From JBJXDT01 sp046153505 (lineage in GTDB: Bacteria > Pseudomonadota > Gammaproteobacteria > Burkholderiales > Methylophilaceae), in assembly GCA_046153505.1 (NCBI GenBank), contig JBJXDT010000017.1, positions 1 through 48,171 on the forward strand: a stretch of DNA of 48,171 nt. Direction: 5' to 3'. The notes under the pieces were generated by a model that was not told the DNA's origin, did no database searches, and worked only from the letters and a program-made list of their open reading frames with translations. Below, in pieces: positions 41,202 to 48,171 of the stretch; within the stretch, counting starts at the first letter, position 1, and each line of letters opens with the position of its first letter. The translations under genes and the position numbers were made by a program.

Positions 41202-43444
41202 TAAAACTTATACTCCGTGGTGATGATCGCTTGACGCCTGTTTCCTGGCACTGCAAACCCCCCATTATCATAAATCGAATCGTAGTAAGTTTTATCCAGT
41301 AAGTTTTTTACATTCAAGCGCACAGACCATTTTTTTTCCTCATACGCCACTAGTGCATCCAAGCGCGCATAACCTGGCGCCACGTTTGGGTCAAACACAC
41401 CTGTTCTGAATGGACCTGAGCCAACAATAGTTTGCGCCGAGGTTTGTGTGGGGCTATAACCATAGCGCTGACCTTTGGCTTCAATGCCGCCGCCTAATTT
41501 CCATTTGCTGGTGAGTTGATAAGTACTCCACAAATTAAGCGTGGCCACTGGTGTATTACGTGCGCGCTGGCCTTCAAAACGCTTGTCTGCAAAAGTTATA
41601 AGTCCTGTAGTCGGCGAAATATTCTCTGCCGCTACCAAAATTTTAGCGTCCATCAGCGCTATGCCACCAAATACCTGCCACTTATCTGTGACACGTCCGG
41701 CCGCCTCAAACTCCAAACCATTTGTACGTCGTTTTTTGGTCAGAATCGTAGAAGTGGACTCTAAATCGGTGTTGCGCTCCCACTCTTTTGTGCTGCTGTA
41801 CAAAGCCGTACGCAACGCCAAATCACCCTCAATTAGCAACCATTTGGCTCCTAATTCAACGGTCTCGCTGCGTTCTGGCGGCAATGGTGCAACGGTTAGT
41901 TGGTACAAATCCGCAGTCGGACTAAACGAATCACTATAACTTACATAATAATGCGCATCTTCCTTTGGATGCCAAGACAATCCTGTGCGATAACTGTTTT
42001 CACCATAATTTAAACTGGGGGAAGTCACGCTGGAATAATCTGCCAACATTTTGTCGTGGCGCACACCCAATAGCAGGTTCCAATTTTTGACAAACTCTAT
42101 TGAATCTTGCCCGTAAATTGCGTAATTATTGGCTTTAAAAGTATTTGCAATACCAGTTACATTTTCTTTATTGTAGATGGGATTAATTGCAGTACCAATG
42201 TTTCGCAAGGCTTGACGATACGAATCTTCATTCATATATTCCACACCTGCAAGCACTTGATGCTTCATACCAGCCATCTTAAAAAGTGTACTAAAATCAG
42301 ATTGTAGGGTATTCGTTTTGTATATACTTGCACGTACTTGGTTTCCACCGTTACTTAGCGTGGCGTTTGGCTCTGTAGCTGAGAGTGGTGTTTTTGCCCA
42401 ATAATCGCGTTCGTATTCTGCGTGTCTAAGCTGGATTCGAAGTTGCGTATCATTGCCTATTTGATGTGTAAAAATGCCGGTGGTAATACGTGTTTCGCTG
42501 TCATCAAAATTTTTGTCCCCACCAAAAAATATCTCATCGCCCAATTTACTTGTAGGTCGCCTAGTGAGCGACGATACTGACACCAAAGCGTTGGTGTTGC
42601 CATCGGCATCATTAAAACGCACACCATAATCAGGAATGTCGTTCGTTTTAGTCGTGACGTGATTTAAAAAAAATTCATTTTCGGTTTCGATACCTACGCC
42701 AATGCTAAATGCAATGCCCTTCCGATCAAACTCTGGGCTATCTCCAGAGGCAGGGTTTGCCCGATAAGTCTCTTCGTCTCTGTCCATCACATTGACACGA
42801 ATCGCCGCACTGTCGCCCAACTGCTTATTCACGTCTACTGTAATCTGACGATACCCAAACTCGCCCAAACTTGCTGTTACGACACCATCGTCTTTTAAAT
42901 GCGCTATTTTGCTGACTTGATTAATCACGCCACCTGCCTGCCCACGTCCAAACAACATCGCCGCAGAACCACGTAGCACATCGATTTGCTCTAAATTGAA
43001 AGATTCTCGATTGTATTGTGCGGTGTCGCGAATGCCATCCAAATAAATATCACCAAACGTATAAAAGCCTCGCAAATTCATATTATCACCACTTCGACCG
43101 CCCTCCGCTGCGTTAAAAGTGAGCCCCGAAACATTGTGTAGCGCTTCTCTAAGCGTGCTTACTTGCTGATCGTGCATCAAAGTATTGGTAATAATCGTCA
43201 CAGCCTGCGGAATATCCTGCGGGTCTTGCAGCACCTTACCCACTCTAGTTTTGGTAGCTTGGTAGCTCACCGGTGCGGCCTTAAACGCTTGCACTTCCAC
43301 TTCCTCCAAGTTAATCTCAACAGGGTTTTGTTTAATGGGCTCTTCAGCCATTGCCGCAAGTGTTTTCATACTTAAAATTACGGCCAAATACAATGTTTTT
43401 GGCTTGAACTGATGTTGAATTCTTTTTGTGTCTGACTTTTTCAT
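41201..43444 (-). CDS. TonB-dependent siderophore receptor (Fiu/PiuA-like)
   Basis: This outer-membrane receptor takes up ferric siderophores. The 747-residue precursor has a signal peptide (about 1-33, LYLAVILSMKTLAAMA) and an N-terminal TonB-box region VEINLEEVEVQAF. A plug domain (~60-175) with QAVTIITNTLMHD and VLRGSAAMLFGRGQAGGVI follows, then a ~22-strand barrel ending in the aromatic F of TTEYKF. PiuC next to it and the Fur box upstream suggest a catecholate-type ligand, as for Fiu. ExbB/ExbD in this window could energise it. The ligand is inference. Confidence 0.92.
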   Translation of the reverse strand: MKKSDTKRIQHQFKPKTLYLAVILSMKTLAAMAEEPIKQNPVEINLEEVEVQAFKAAPVSYQATKTRVGKVLQDPQDIPQAVTIITNTLMHDQQVSTLREALHNVSGLTFNAAEGGRSGDNMNLRGFYTFGDIYLDGIRDTAQYNRESFNLEQIDVLRGSAAMLFGRGQAGGVINQVSKIAHLKDDGVVTASLGEFGYRQITVDVNKQLGDSAAIRVNVMDRDEETYRANPASGDSPEFDRKGIAFSIGVGIETENEFFLNHVTTKTNDIPDYGVRFNDADGNTNALVSVSSLTRRPTSKLGDEIFFGGDKNFDDSETRITTGIFTHQIGNDTQLRIQLRHAEYERDYWAKTPLSATEPNATLSNGGNQVRASIYKTNTLQSDFSTLFKMAGMKHQVLAGVEYMNEDSYRQALRNIGTAINPIYNKENVTGIANTFKANNYAIYGQDSIEFVKNWNLLLGVRHDKMLADYSSVTSPSLNYGENSYRTGLSWHPKEDAHYYVSYSDSFSPTADLYQLTVAPLPPERSETVELGAKWLLIEGDLALRTALYSSTKEWERNTDLESTSTILTKKRRTNGLEFEAAGRVTDKWQVFGGIALMDAKILVAAENISPTTGLITFADKRFEGQRARNTPVATLNLWSTYQLTSKWKLGGGIEAKGQRYGYSPTQTSAQTIVGSGPFRTGVFDPNVAPGYARLDALVAYEEKKWSVRLNVKNLLDKTYYDSIYDNGGFAVPGNRRQAIITTEYKF

Positions 43445-43492
43445 TTTTGTATATCTTCTGTATGTTTATTTAGATAGAATTTTCTAGCCAAA

Positions 43493-43690
43493 CTAAAGCT
43501 CTATGCGCATTACCAGTCTGGCTGCAGCTTTTCGCATCATTTCATTCACCATCATAAAGTTATGCGCATCTAGCGTAAGCGAGATGCCACCCAACTCAAG
43601 CACTACCGTATCGCGGCGCTGGTTATAGCGTACTTTGCAATTTTCATTACCTCTTAATTTGGTCTGACCAATGAGTTTTTTCGTGTTCAT
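43493..43690 (-). CDS. Small Fur-regulated protein of unknown function
   Basis: I do not recognise this 65-residue protein. It starts MNTKKLIGQTKLRGNENCK, then has a beta-like middle VVLELGGISLTLDAHNFMMVNEMMRKAAARL and a basic end. There is no signal peptide or membrane helix. It is the first gene after the Fur box and lies 48 bp ahead of the TonB receptor, so it should be made under iron limitation. It was compared with HemP by position, but the sequence does not match. Coding status is supported by operon position and a consistent start. Confidence 0.6.
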   Translation of the reverse strand: MNTKKLIGQTKLRGNENCKVRYNQRRDTVVLELGGISLTLDAHNFMMVNEMMRKAAARLVMRIEL

Positions 43691-43718
43691 TACTTAAACT
43701 TTCATGTTTATGTTGTTT

Positions 43719-43739
43719 AAATGATAATGATTATCATTT
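43719..43739. promoter_or_regulatory. Fur box
   Basis: The 21-bp site AAATGATAATG-ATTATCATTT is a perfect palindrome around its central base and contains the GATAATGATTATCATT core of the Fur consensus. It lies 29-49 bp upstream of the small ORF and overlaps the minus-strand promoter. Confidence 0.9.
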
Positions 43740-43749
43740 ACAAAGTCAA
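43721..43749 (-). promoter_or_regulatory. Sigma-70 promoter of the iron-uptake operon
   Basis: On the minus strand TTGACT (43749-43744) and TATCAT (43726-43721) are 17 bp apart, close to consensus. The Fur box fills the spacer and -10, the arrangement expected for repression when iron is plentiful. Confidence 0.75.
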
Positions 43750-43787
43750 CACTTTGATTAAATTTAAGTAGTTAACCGCACGCAACC

Positions 43788-43816
43788 TTGACCAAATGAC
43801 ACCGAAAGGTTAATGT
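43788..43816 (+). promoter_or_regulatory. Candidate promoter of the ilvBHC operon
   Basis: TTGACC (43788-43793) and TAATGT (43811-43816) are separated by 17 bp, 37 bp upstream of the ilvB start. The -35 is good and the -10 weak. No attenuator leader peptide rich in Ile, Val or Leu codons was seen. Confidence 0.4.
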
Positions 43817-43852
43817 ATAGGGTTGGAATTAATTAAATAAAATATTCGGTTT

Positions 43853-45625
43853 ATGAATCAAATTTCTACCACCACAACCAAACAAGAAACTGAATCGCGC
43901 CAATTTACTGGCGCAGAAATCCTCATCAAATGTTTACATGAGGAAAAAGTGAAATTCGTGTTTGGATACCCAGGCGGCGCGGTGCTTAATATTTATGACG
44001 CTATTCACGGCCAAGATAAATTTAAGCACGTATTGGTGCGCCATGAGCAAGCTGCCGTGCACGCAGCAGACGGCTACTCACGCAGCACTGGAGAAGTGGG
44101 CGTTGCATTAGTGACTTCTGGCCCAGGCGCTACCAATGCTGTGACAGGCATTGCAACGGCCTATATGGACTCTATCCCACTGGTAATTATCAGCGGGCAA
44201 GTACCTACACACGCCATTGGCGAAGATGCTTTTCAAGAATGCGATACGGTTGGTATTACACGCCCCTGCGTTAAACATAACTTTTTAATTAAAGACATTG
44301 ACGACATTACTACAGTAATGAAAAAGGCTTTTTATATCGCCAGCACAGGACGTCCAGGTCCTGTATTGGTGGACATTCCAAAAGACTTAACCGCTGCAAT
44401 GTCGCATTTTGATTATCCTAAAACTGTGCACTTACGCTCATACAACCCGATTACAAAAGGGCATGCTGGGCAAATTAAAAAAGCTCTTAAACTTTTGTGC
44501 GAAGCAAAGCGACCGATGGTATATGTGGGTGGTGGGGCCGTTCTAGGCGACGCATCTCCTCAGTTGACCAAATTTATACAATCCCTCGGCCTACCTAACA
44601 ATAGTACTTTAATGGGATTGGGCGGTTATCCCGCCACTGACAAGCAACATCTTGGTATGCTCGGGATGCACGGCACATACGAAGCCAATATGGCGATGCA
44701 AGAATGTGACGTTTTACTGGCGGTTGGTGCGCGTTTTGATGACCGCGTAATTGGCAACCCTAAAAATTTCTTGGCGCGCCCACGCACCATTATTCACATT
44801 GATATTGACCCAGCTTCTATTTCTAAGCGCGTTAAAATTGACGTGCCTATTGTTGGCGATGTGAAATCGGTACTAAATGATTTAAATGACTTAATTGCGA
44901 CGCAAAAACCGAAGCAGGATACTGTTGCACTCGCCGAATGGTTTAAACAAATTGAAGCTTGGCGTAGCAAGAAATGTCTCGATTTTAAGTTAGACAAAGA
45001 GCTCATTAAGCCACAACAAGTGATTAAAAAACTTTACGAGGTGACCAAAGGCGACGCCTTTATCACCTCTGACGTTGGTCAGCACCAAATGTGGGCGGCA
45101 CAATATTATCCTTTTGATAAACCACGTCACTGGATTAACTCTGGCGGCCTTGGCACCATGGGTGTGGGCTTGCCTTATGCTATGGGCGTGCAACTTGCAC
45201 ATCCTGACGCGCAAGTCGCTTGCGTCACTGGCGAGGCTTCTATTCAAATGTGTATTCAAGAGCTTTCTACTTGCAAACAATACCATCTGCCGATAAAGGT
45301 AATTACGCTGAACAATCGCTATATGGGCATGGTACGGCAGTGGCAAGAGTTTTTCTACGGCAACCGTTATGCTGAATCGTACATGGAGGCATTGCCTGAT
45401 TTCGTAAAATTAGCCGAGGCCTATGGACATGTTGGCATGCGTGTGACCAACCCTGCTGACGTGGAAGGCGCTCTGAAAGAAGCATTTAGCCCTGCATTAA
45501 AAGAACGCCTAGTGTTTATGGATTTCATGACGGATCAATCGGAAAACGTGTTCCCCATGATTGCAAATGGCAAAGGTCTCTCGGAGATGTTGTTAGCCAA
45601 TGATAATGGCGCGGAGGATTTATAA
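43853..45625 (+). CDS. ilvB: Acetolactate synthase large subunit
   Basis: This ThDP enzyme condenses pyruvate units, the first common step of branched-chain amino acid synthesis. The 590-residue protein has FGYPGGAVLNIYDAI, the catalytic Glu in VRHEQAAVHAADGYSR (~67), the FAD-binding middle domain with MLGMHGTYEANMA, and the ThDP motif VTGEASIQMCIQEL with NNRYMGMVRQWQ. GEAS in place of the common GDGS/GDAS is a conservative variant of the metal motif. The small subunit start overlaps its stop by one base. The gene could equally be called ilvI. Confidence 0.94.
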   Translation: MNQISTTTTKQETESRQFTGAEILIKCLHEEKVKFVFGYPGGAVLNIYDAIHGQDKFKHVLVRHEQAAVHAADGYSRSTGEVGVALVTSGPGATNAVTGIATAYMDSIPLVIISGQVPTHAIGEDAFQECDTVGITRPCVKHNFLIKDIDDITTVMKKAFYIASTGRPGPVLVDIPKDLTAAMSHFDYPKTVHLRSYNPITKGHAGQIKKALKLLCEAKRPMVYVGGGAVLGDASPQLTKFIQSLGLPNNSTLMGLGGYPATDKQHLGMLGMHGTYEANMAMQECDVLLAVGARFDDRVIGNPKNFLARPRTIIHIDIDPASISKRVKIDVPIVGDVKSVLNDLNDLIATQKPKQDTVALAEWFKQIEAWRSKKCLDFKLDKELIKPQQVIKKLYEVTKGDAFITSDVGQHQMWAAQYYPFDKPRHWINSGGLGTMGVGLPYAMGVQLAHPDAQVACVTGEASIQMCIQELSTCKQYHLPIKVITLNNRYMGMVRQWQEFFYGNRYAESYMEALPDFVKLAEAYGHVGMRVTNPADVEGALKEAFSPALKERLVFMDFMTDQSENVFPMIANGKGLSEMLLANDNGAEDL

Positions 45626-46116
45626 TGCGCCACATTATTTCACTCTTAATGGAAAACGAAGCTGGCGCCCTTTCACGCGTTGCTGGCTTATTCTCTGCGC
45701 GTGGCTACAATATTGAATCTTTAACCGTTGCTGCAACTGAAGACCCTTCTATGTCACGCATGACGATAGTGACCAGCGGCTCAGATGAAGTGATTGAGCA
45801 AATCATCAAGCAGCTTAACAAATTGGTTGATGTGATTAAAGTGCTGGATTTGAACGACGGCAAATATATTGAGCGCGAATTGATGCTCATAAAAGTTAAG
45901 GCAACCGCAACTTACCGCGATGAAATGAAGCGTATGTGCGATATTTTTCGCGGTCGCATAATTGATGTCGCGGATGGCAGCTTTACGATTGAACTCACTG
46001 GATCCGGCACTAAACTCGACGCTTTTATCGAAAGTCTAGACAAAACTGCCATCTTAGAAACTGTACGAACAGGCGCGAGCGGCATCGGCCGCGGTGACCG
46101 CATTTTAAAAATATAA
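45625..46116 (+). CDS. ilvH: Acetolactate synthase small (regulatory) subunit
   Basis: The 163-residue subunit activates the large subunit and confers valine feedback inhibition. The N-terminal ACT domain (MRHIISLLMENEAGALSRVAGLFSARGYNIESLTV) and the C-terminal domain (~75-163, RELMLIKVKAT and RTGASGIGRG) are complete. It is coupled to ilvB by TAATG and precedes ilvC by 30 bp with an AAAGGA-type ribosome site in between. Confidence 0.95.
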   Translation: MRHIISLLMENEAGALSRVAGLFSARGYNIESLTVAATEDPSMSRMTIVTSGSDEVIEQIIKQLNKLVDVIKVLDLNDGKYIERELMLIKVKATATYRDEMKRMCDIFRGRIIDVADGSFTIELTGSGTKLDAFIESLDKTAILETVRTGASGIGRGDRILKI

Positions 46117-46146
46117 ACATAAACTATTGCATTTAAAGGAAAAGAA

Positions 46147-47163
46147 ATGAAAGTGTATTACGACAAAGACGCAGATTTAAGCATCATTAAAGGCAAAAAA
46201 GTAACGATTGTGGGCTATGGTTCCCAAGGTCATGCACACGCAGCAAATCTGAAAGAAAGTGGCGTTAATGTCACTGTTGGCTTGCGCAAAGGCGGTAGTT
46301 CATGGGCAAAAGCGGAAAACGCTGGTCATAAAACAATGGAAATTGCCGATGCTGTTAAAGATGCTGATGTTGTGATGATTTTATTACCAGATGAAACAAT
46401 GGCGGGCATTTTTCATGCGGATGTTGCAGCAAACTTGAAAAAAGGCGCTGCGCTGGCTTTCGCGCATGGTTTTAACATTCACTATAATCAAATCGTGCCT
46501 CGTGCTGATTTAGATGTGATTATGATTGCACCAAAAGGCCCAGGTCACACTGTACGCTCTGAATACCTCAAAGGTGGCGGTGTTCCTACTTTAATCGCGG
46601 TGTATCAAAATACTTCTGGCAAAGCCAAAGAAATCGCATTGTCATACGCTGCAGCTAACGGCGGCACTAAAGGCGGCGTGATTGAAACTGACTTCCGTGA
46701 AGAAACAGAAACCGATTTATTCGGAGAACAAGCAGTGCTGTGTGGCGGCGCAGTTGAGTTAGTTAAAGCTGGCTTTGAGACCCTTACAGAGGCAGGCTAC
46801 GCGCCTGAAATGGCTTATTTTGAGTGCTTGCATGAATTGAAATTAATTGTCGATTTGATGTACGAAGGCGGTATTGCGAATATGAACTATTCTATTTCTA
46901 ACAATGCAGAATACGGAGAGTATGTGACTGGCCCTAAAGTGATTAGCGACCAAGCCCGTGCCGCAATGAAAGAGTGTTTAGCAAATATTCAAAATGGTAG
47001 TTACGCCAAACAATTCATTTTAGAAGGTCGCACTAACTATCCAGAAATGGTCGCGCGCCGCCGTTTAAATGCAGCGCACCCTATTGAGCAGGTTGGCGCA
47101 AAATTACGTTGTATGATGCCTTGGATTGCGAAAAACAAGCTCGTTGACCAAAACAAGAATTAA
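46147..47163 (+). CDS. ilvC: Ketol-acid reductoisomerase (class I)
   Basis: IlvC isomerises and reduces acetolactate with NADPH. The 338-residue class I enzyme has MKVYYDKDADLSIIKGKKV, the Rossmann loop IVGYGSQGHAHAANL (25-39), GLRKGGSSW with cofactor-phosphate serines, and metal-binding acidic residues in ETETDLFGEQAVLCGG and the CLHELKLIVDLMYEGG helix. Length is standard. It is the last gene of ilvBHC and ends 23 bp before an intrinsic terminator. Confidence 0.96.
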   Translation: MKVYYDKDADLSIIKGKKVTIVGYGSQGHAHAANLKESGVNVTVGLRKGGSSWAKAENAGHKTMEIADAVKDADVVMILLPDETMAGIFHADVAANLKKGAALAFAHGFNIHYNQIVPRADLDVIMIAPKGPGHTVRSEYLKGGGVPTLIAVYQNTSGKAKEIALSYAAANGGTKGGVIETDFREETETDLFGEQAVLCGGAVELVKAGFETLTEAGYAPEMAYFECLHELKLIVDLMYEGGIANMNYSISNNAEYGEYVTGPKVISDQARAAMKECLANIQNGSYAKQFILEGRTNYPEMVARRRLNAAHPIEQVGAKLRCMMPWIAKNKLVDQNKN

Positions 47164-47185
47164 ACTCTGAAATAAACTACAATGG

Positions 47186-47212
47186 GGGCAAGCACGATGC
47201 TTGCCCTTTTTT
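47186..47212 (+). terminator. Intrinsic terminator after ilvC
   Basis: GGGCAAGCA (47186-47194) and TGCTTGCCC (47198-47206) form a perfect 9-bp stem with a 3-nt loop followed by six T residues. It separates ilvBHC from psd, whose start lies only 13 bp beyond. Confidence 0.9.
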
Positions 47213-47225
47213 ATTGAAACAACAC

Positions 47226-48077
47226 ATGTCAAAACTGTTCGTATTATTACAATACTTTCTACCCAAGCACATACTTACTGTACTTGCGGGCAAGTTCGCC
47301 AACAAACAATCGGGTAAGCTCACCACTCGCGCCATTAAATGGTTTGTCAGGCGTTACAGAGTCAACATGAAAGAGGCTGCAAACCCAGATATCGCAAGTT
47401 ATGCAACTTTTAATGATTTTTTTACACGCGCACTAGCAGATGGCGCTCGTCCGCTCGCGAAGGCCGATTTTATTTGGCCTGTGGATGGCAAAATTAGCCA
47501 ACTTGGCGCCATTAAAGAGGGTAGGATTTTTCAGGCAAAAGGTCGCGATTATTCAACGCTAGAACTAGTCGCAGGCAATGTGCCTCTTGCTAGTCATTTT
47601 GAAAACGGCCACTTCTCATGTTTATATTTAAGTCCAAAAGATTACCATCGCATCCACATGCCTTGCGATGGCGTGCTCAAAAGCATGACATATGTGCCAG
47701 GTGATTTGTTTTCCGTTAATCCTGCAACAGCAGAAAATATCCCCAAATTATTTGCCCGCAATGAACGTGTGGTTTGCGAATTCCAATCTGAAAAACATGG
47801 CACCTTTGCGATGGTGCTGGTAGGTGCAACGATTGTCGGCAGCATGGCTACCGTGTGGCACGACATTATTAACCCGCCGCGCATCCAAGAAACAAGCACA
47901 TGGCGATACGACGGCGAAGTTGAGCTTAAACAAGGTGAAGAAATGGGGCGATTTTTACTCGGCTCTACTGTAGTTTTGCTATTTGAAAAAGGAGTAATAG
48001 AGTATAGCAAAAACTGGAAAGCTGGAAGATTAATACGGCTTGGCGAGGCTATGACAGATACAACAATTTACCTATAA
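47226..48077 (+). CDS. psd: Phosphatidylserine decarboxylase proenzyme
   Basis: Psd makes phosphatidylethanolamine at the inner membrane. The frame opens at a TTG (47214) right after the terminator T-run; the ATG at 47226 (MSKLFVLLQYFLPKH) is preferred and gives 283 residues. The self-cleavage motif LGST (FLLGSTVVLLF, ~247-257) yields the pyruvoyl group on the serine. The charge-relay Asp (WPVDGKISQLG, ~90) and His (YHRIHMPCDG, ~145) are present. There is no clear ribosome site. It may be expressed by terminator read-through or a promoter inside ilvC. Confidence 0.93.
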   Translation: MSKLFVLLQYFLPKHILTVLAGKFANKQSGKLTTRAIKWFVRRYRVNMKEAANPDIASYATFNDFFTRALADGARPLAKADFIWPVDGKISQLGAIKEGRIFQAKGRDYSTLELVAGNVPLASHFENGHFSCLYLSPKDYHRIHMPCDGVLKSMTYVPGDLFSVNPATAENIPKLFARNERVVCEFQSEKHGTFAMVLVGATIVGSMATVWHDIINPPRIQETSTWRYDGEVELKQGEEMGRFLLGSTVVLLFEKGVIEYSKNWKAGRLIRLGEAMTDTTIYL

Positions 48078-48091
48078 AAAAACCTGCTTAT

Positions 48092-48171
48092 TGAACTGCA
48101 CCCCAAAAGTTGGACACTTTGTTCAACTAACTAAGGTGCAGTTTTCATGTCTAAGTATACAAAAGAATTAA
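48092..48171 (+). mobile_element. Left end of an IS3-family (IS150-type) element, cut by window edge
   Basis: TGAACTGCACCCCAAAAGTT at 48092 matches the left inverted repeat type of IS150-group elements. It is followed, after an AAGGTG ribosome site, by ATG at 48147 and MSKYTKEL, the usual start of their OrfA. Only 25 bases of OrfA lie in the window. It begins 15 bp after the psd stop, so it may have displaced whatever normally follows psd (often pssA/leuA). Confidence 0.75.

Noticed and set aside
43493..43690. Hemin uptake protein HemP
   Set aside because: Position and Fur control fit, but the sequence lacks HemP's conserved C-terminal Tyr-Arg-Leu pattern.
43741..43852. Attenuator leader peptide for ilvBHC
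   Set aside because: No short ORF rich in Ile, Leu or Val codons is found; the AACCTT/AAGGTT pairing is too loose to call an attenuator.

Overview
The window is a low-GC stretch of a Gram-negative chromosome. It carries LPS genes (kdsB, lpxK, msbA), lipoprotein sorting (lolCD), type IV pilus retraction ATPases (pilT, pilU) and a TonB-dependent receptor. Gene blocks such as exbB-exbD-msbA-lpxK-trm112-kdsB, lolC-lolD-comEC, ruvX-pyrB-pyrC', pilT/yggS-proC-yggT and ilvB-ilvH-ilvC-psd are typical of Betaproteobacteria. The low GC and gene content suggest the Nitrosomonadales, perhaps Methylophilaceae. That placement is inference: no methylotrophy marker gene lies in the window. No rRNA, tRNA or CRISPR array was seen.

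Layout. 1-1260: the tail of a DUF455 protein, then a HEPN/nucleotidyltransferase pair (toxin-antitoxin type) whose nucleotidyltransferase has its own winged helix and lies just downstream of a perfect 11-bp inverted repeat. 1346-8075: serB, an isochorismatase-family hydrolase, sucC-sucD, an exported ankyrin-repeat protein, nadE and glnB. 8306-13565: a small membrane ORF, a MITE-like hairpin, and the leftward envelope operon exbB-exbD-msbA-lpxK-trm112-kdsB. 13671-15418: a seemingly intact IS200/IS605-family element with divergent tnpB and tnpA. 15440-15898: the wreck of comEC, reduced to its two ends and carrying stops. 15902-19553: lolD, lolC and a large protein of unknown function.

19691-24756 is a rightward biosynthetic run: riboflavin (ribE, ribB with a degenerate GCH II domain), yqgE, ruvX, and pyrB with a catalytically dead pyrC'. 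24881-26245 holds two membrane-anchored proteins, one with a helix-hairpin-helix domain and one with an OmpA domain. 26296-28506 is pilU/pilT, divergent from yggS-proC-yggT and a dynamin-like GTPase. 32755-34807 is rng and maf on the minus strand. marC, nudJ-mnmA, a GST, nadC and a GspE-type ATPase follow. 40521-43690 is an iron-uptake unit (small ORF, TonB receptor, PiuC) under a Fur box that overlaps a good sigma-70 promoter. 43853-48077 is ilvBHC, a terminator and psd. The window ends in the left tip of an IS3-family element.

Most of the window is ordinary housekeeping sequence. I found no convincing wholly new system. The stretches most worth a second look are the self-regulated-looking HEPN/MNT module, the IS605 element beside the decayed comEC, the uncharacterised 553-residue protein, the HhH/OmpA pair and the dynamin-like GTPase with an altered P-loop. 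Several genes use non-ATG starts (TTG for the ankyrin protein, rng and nudJ; GTG for exbB), and two convergent gene pairs share bases of their stop codons.
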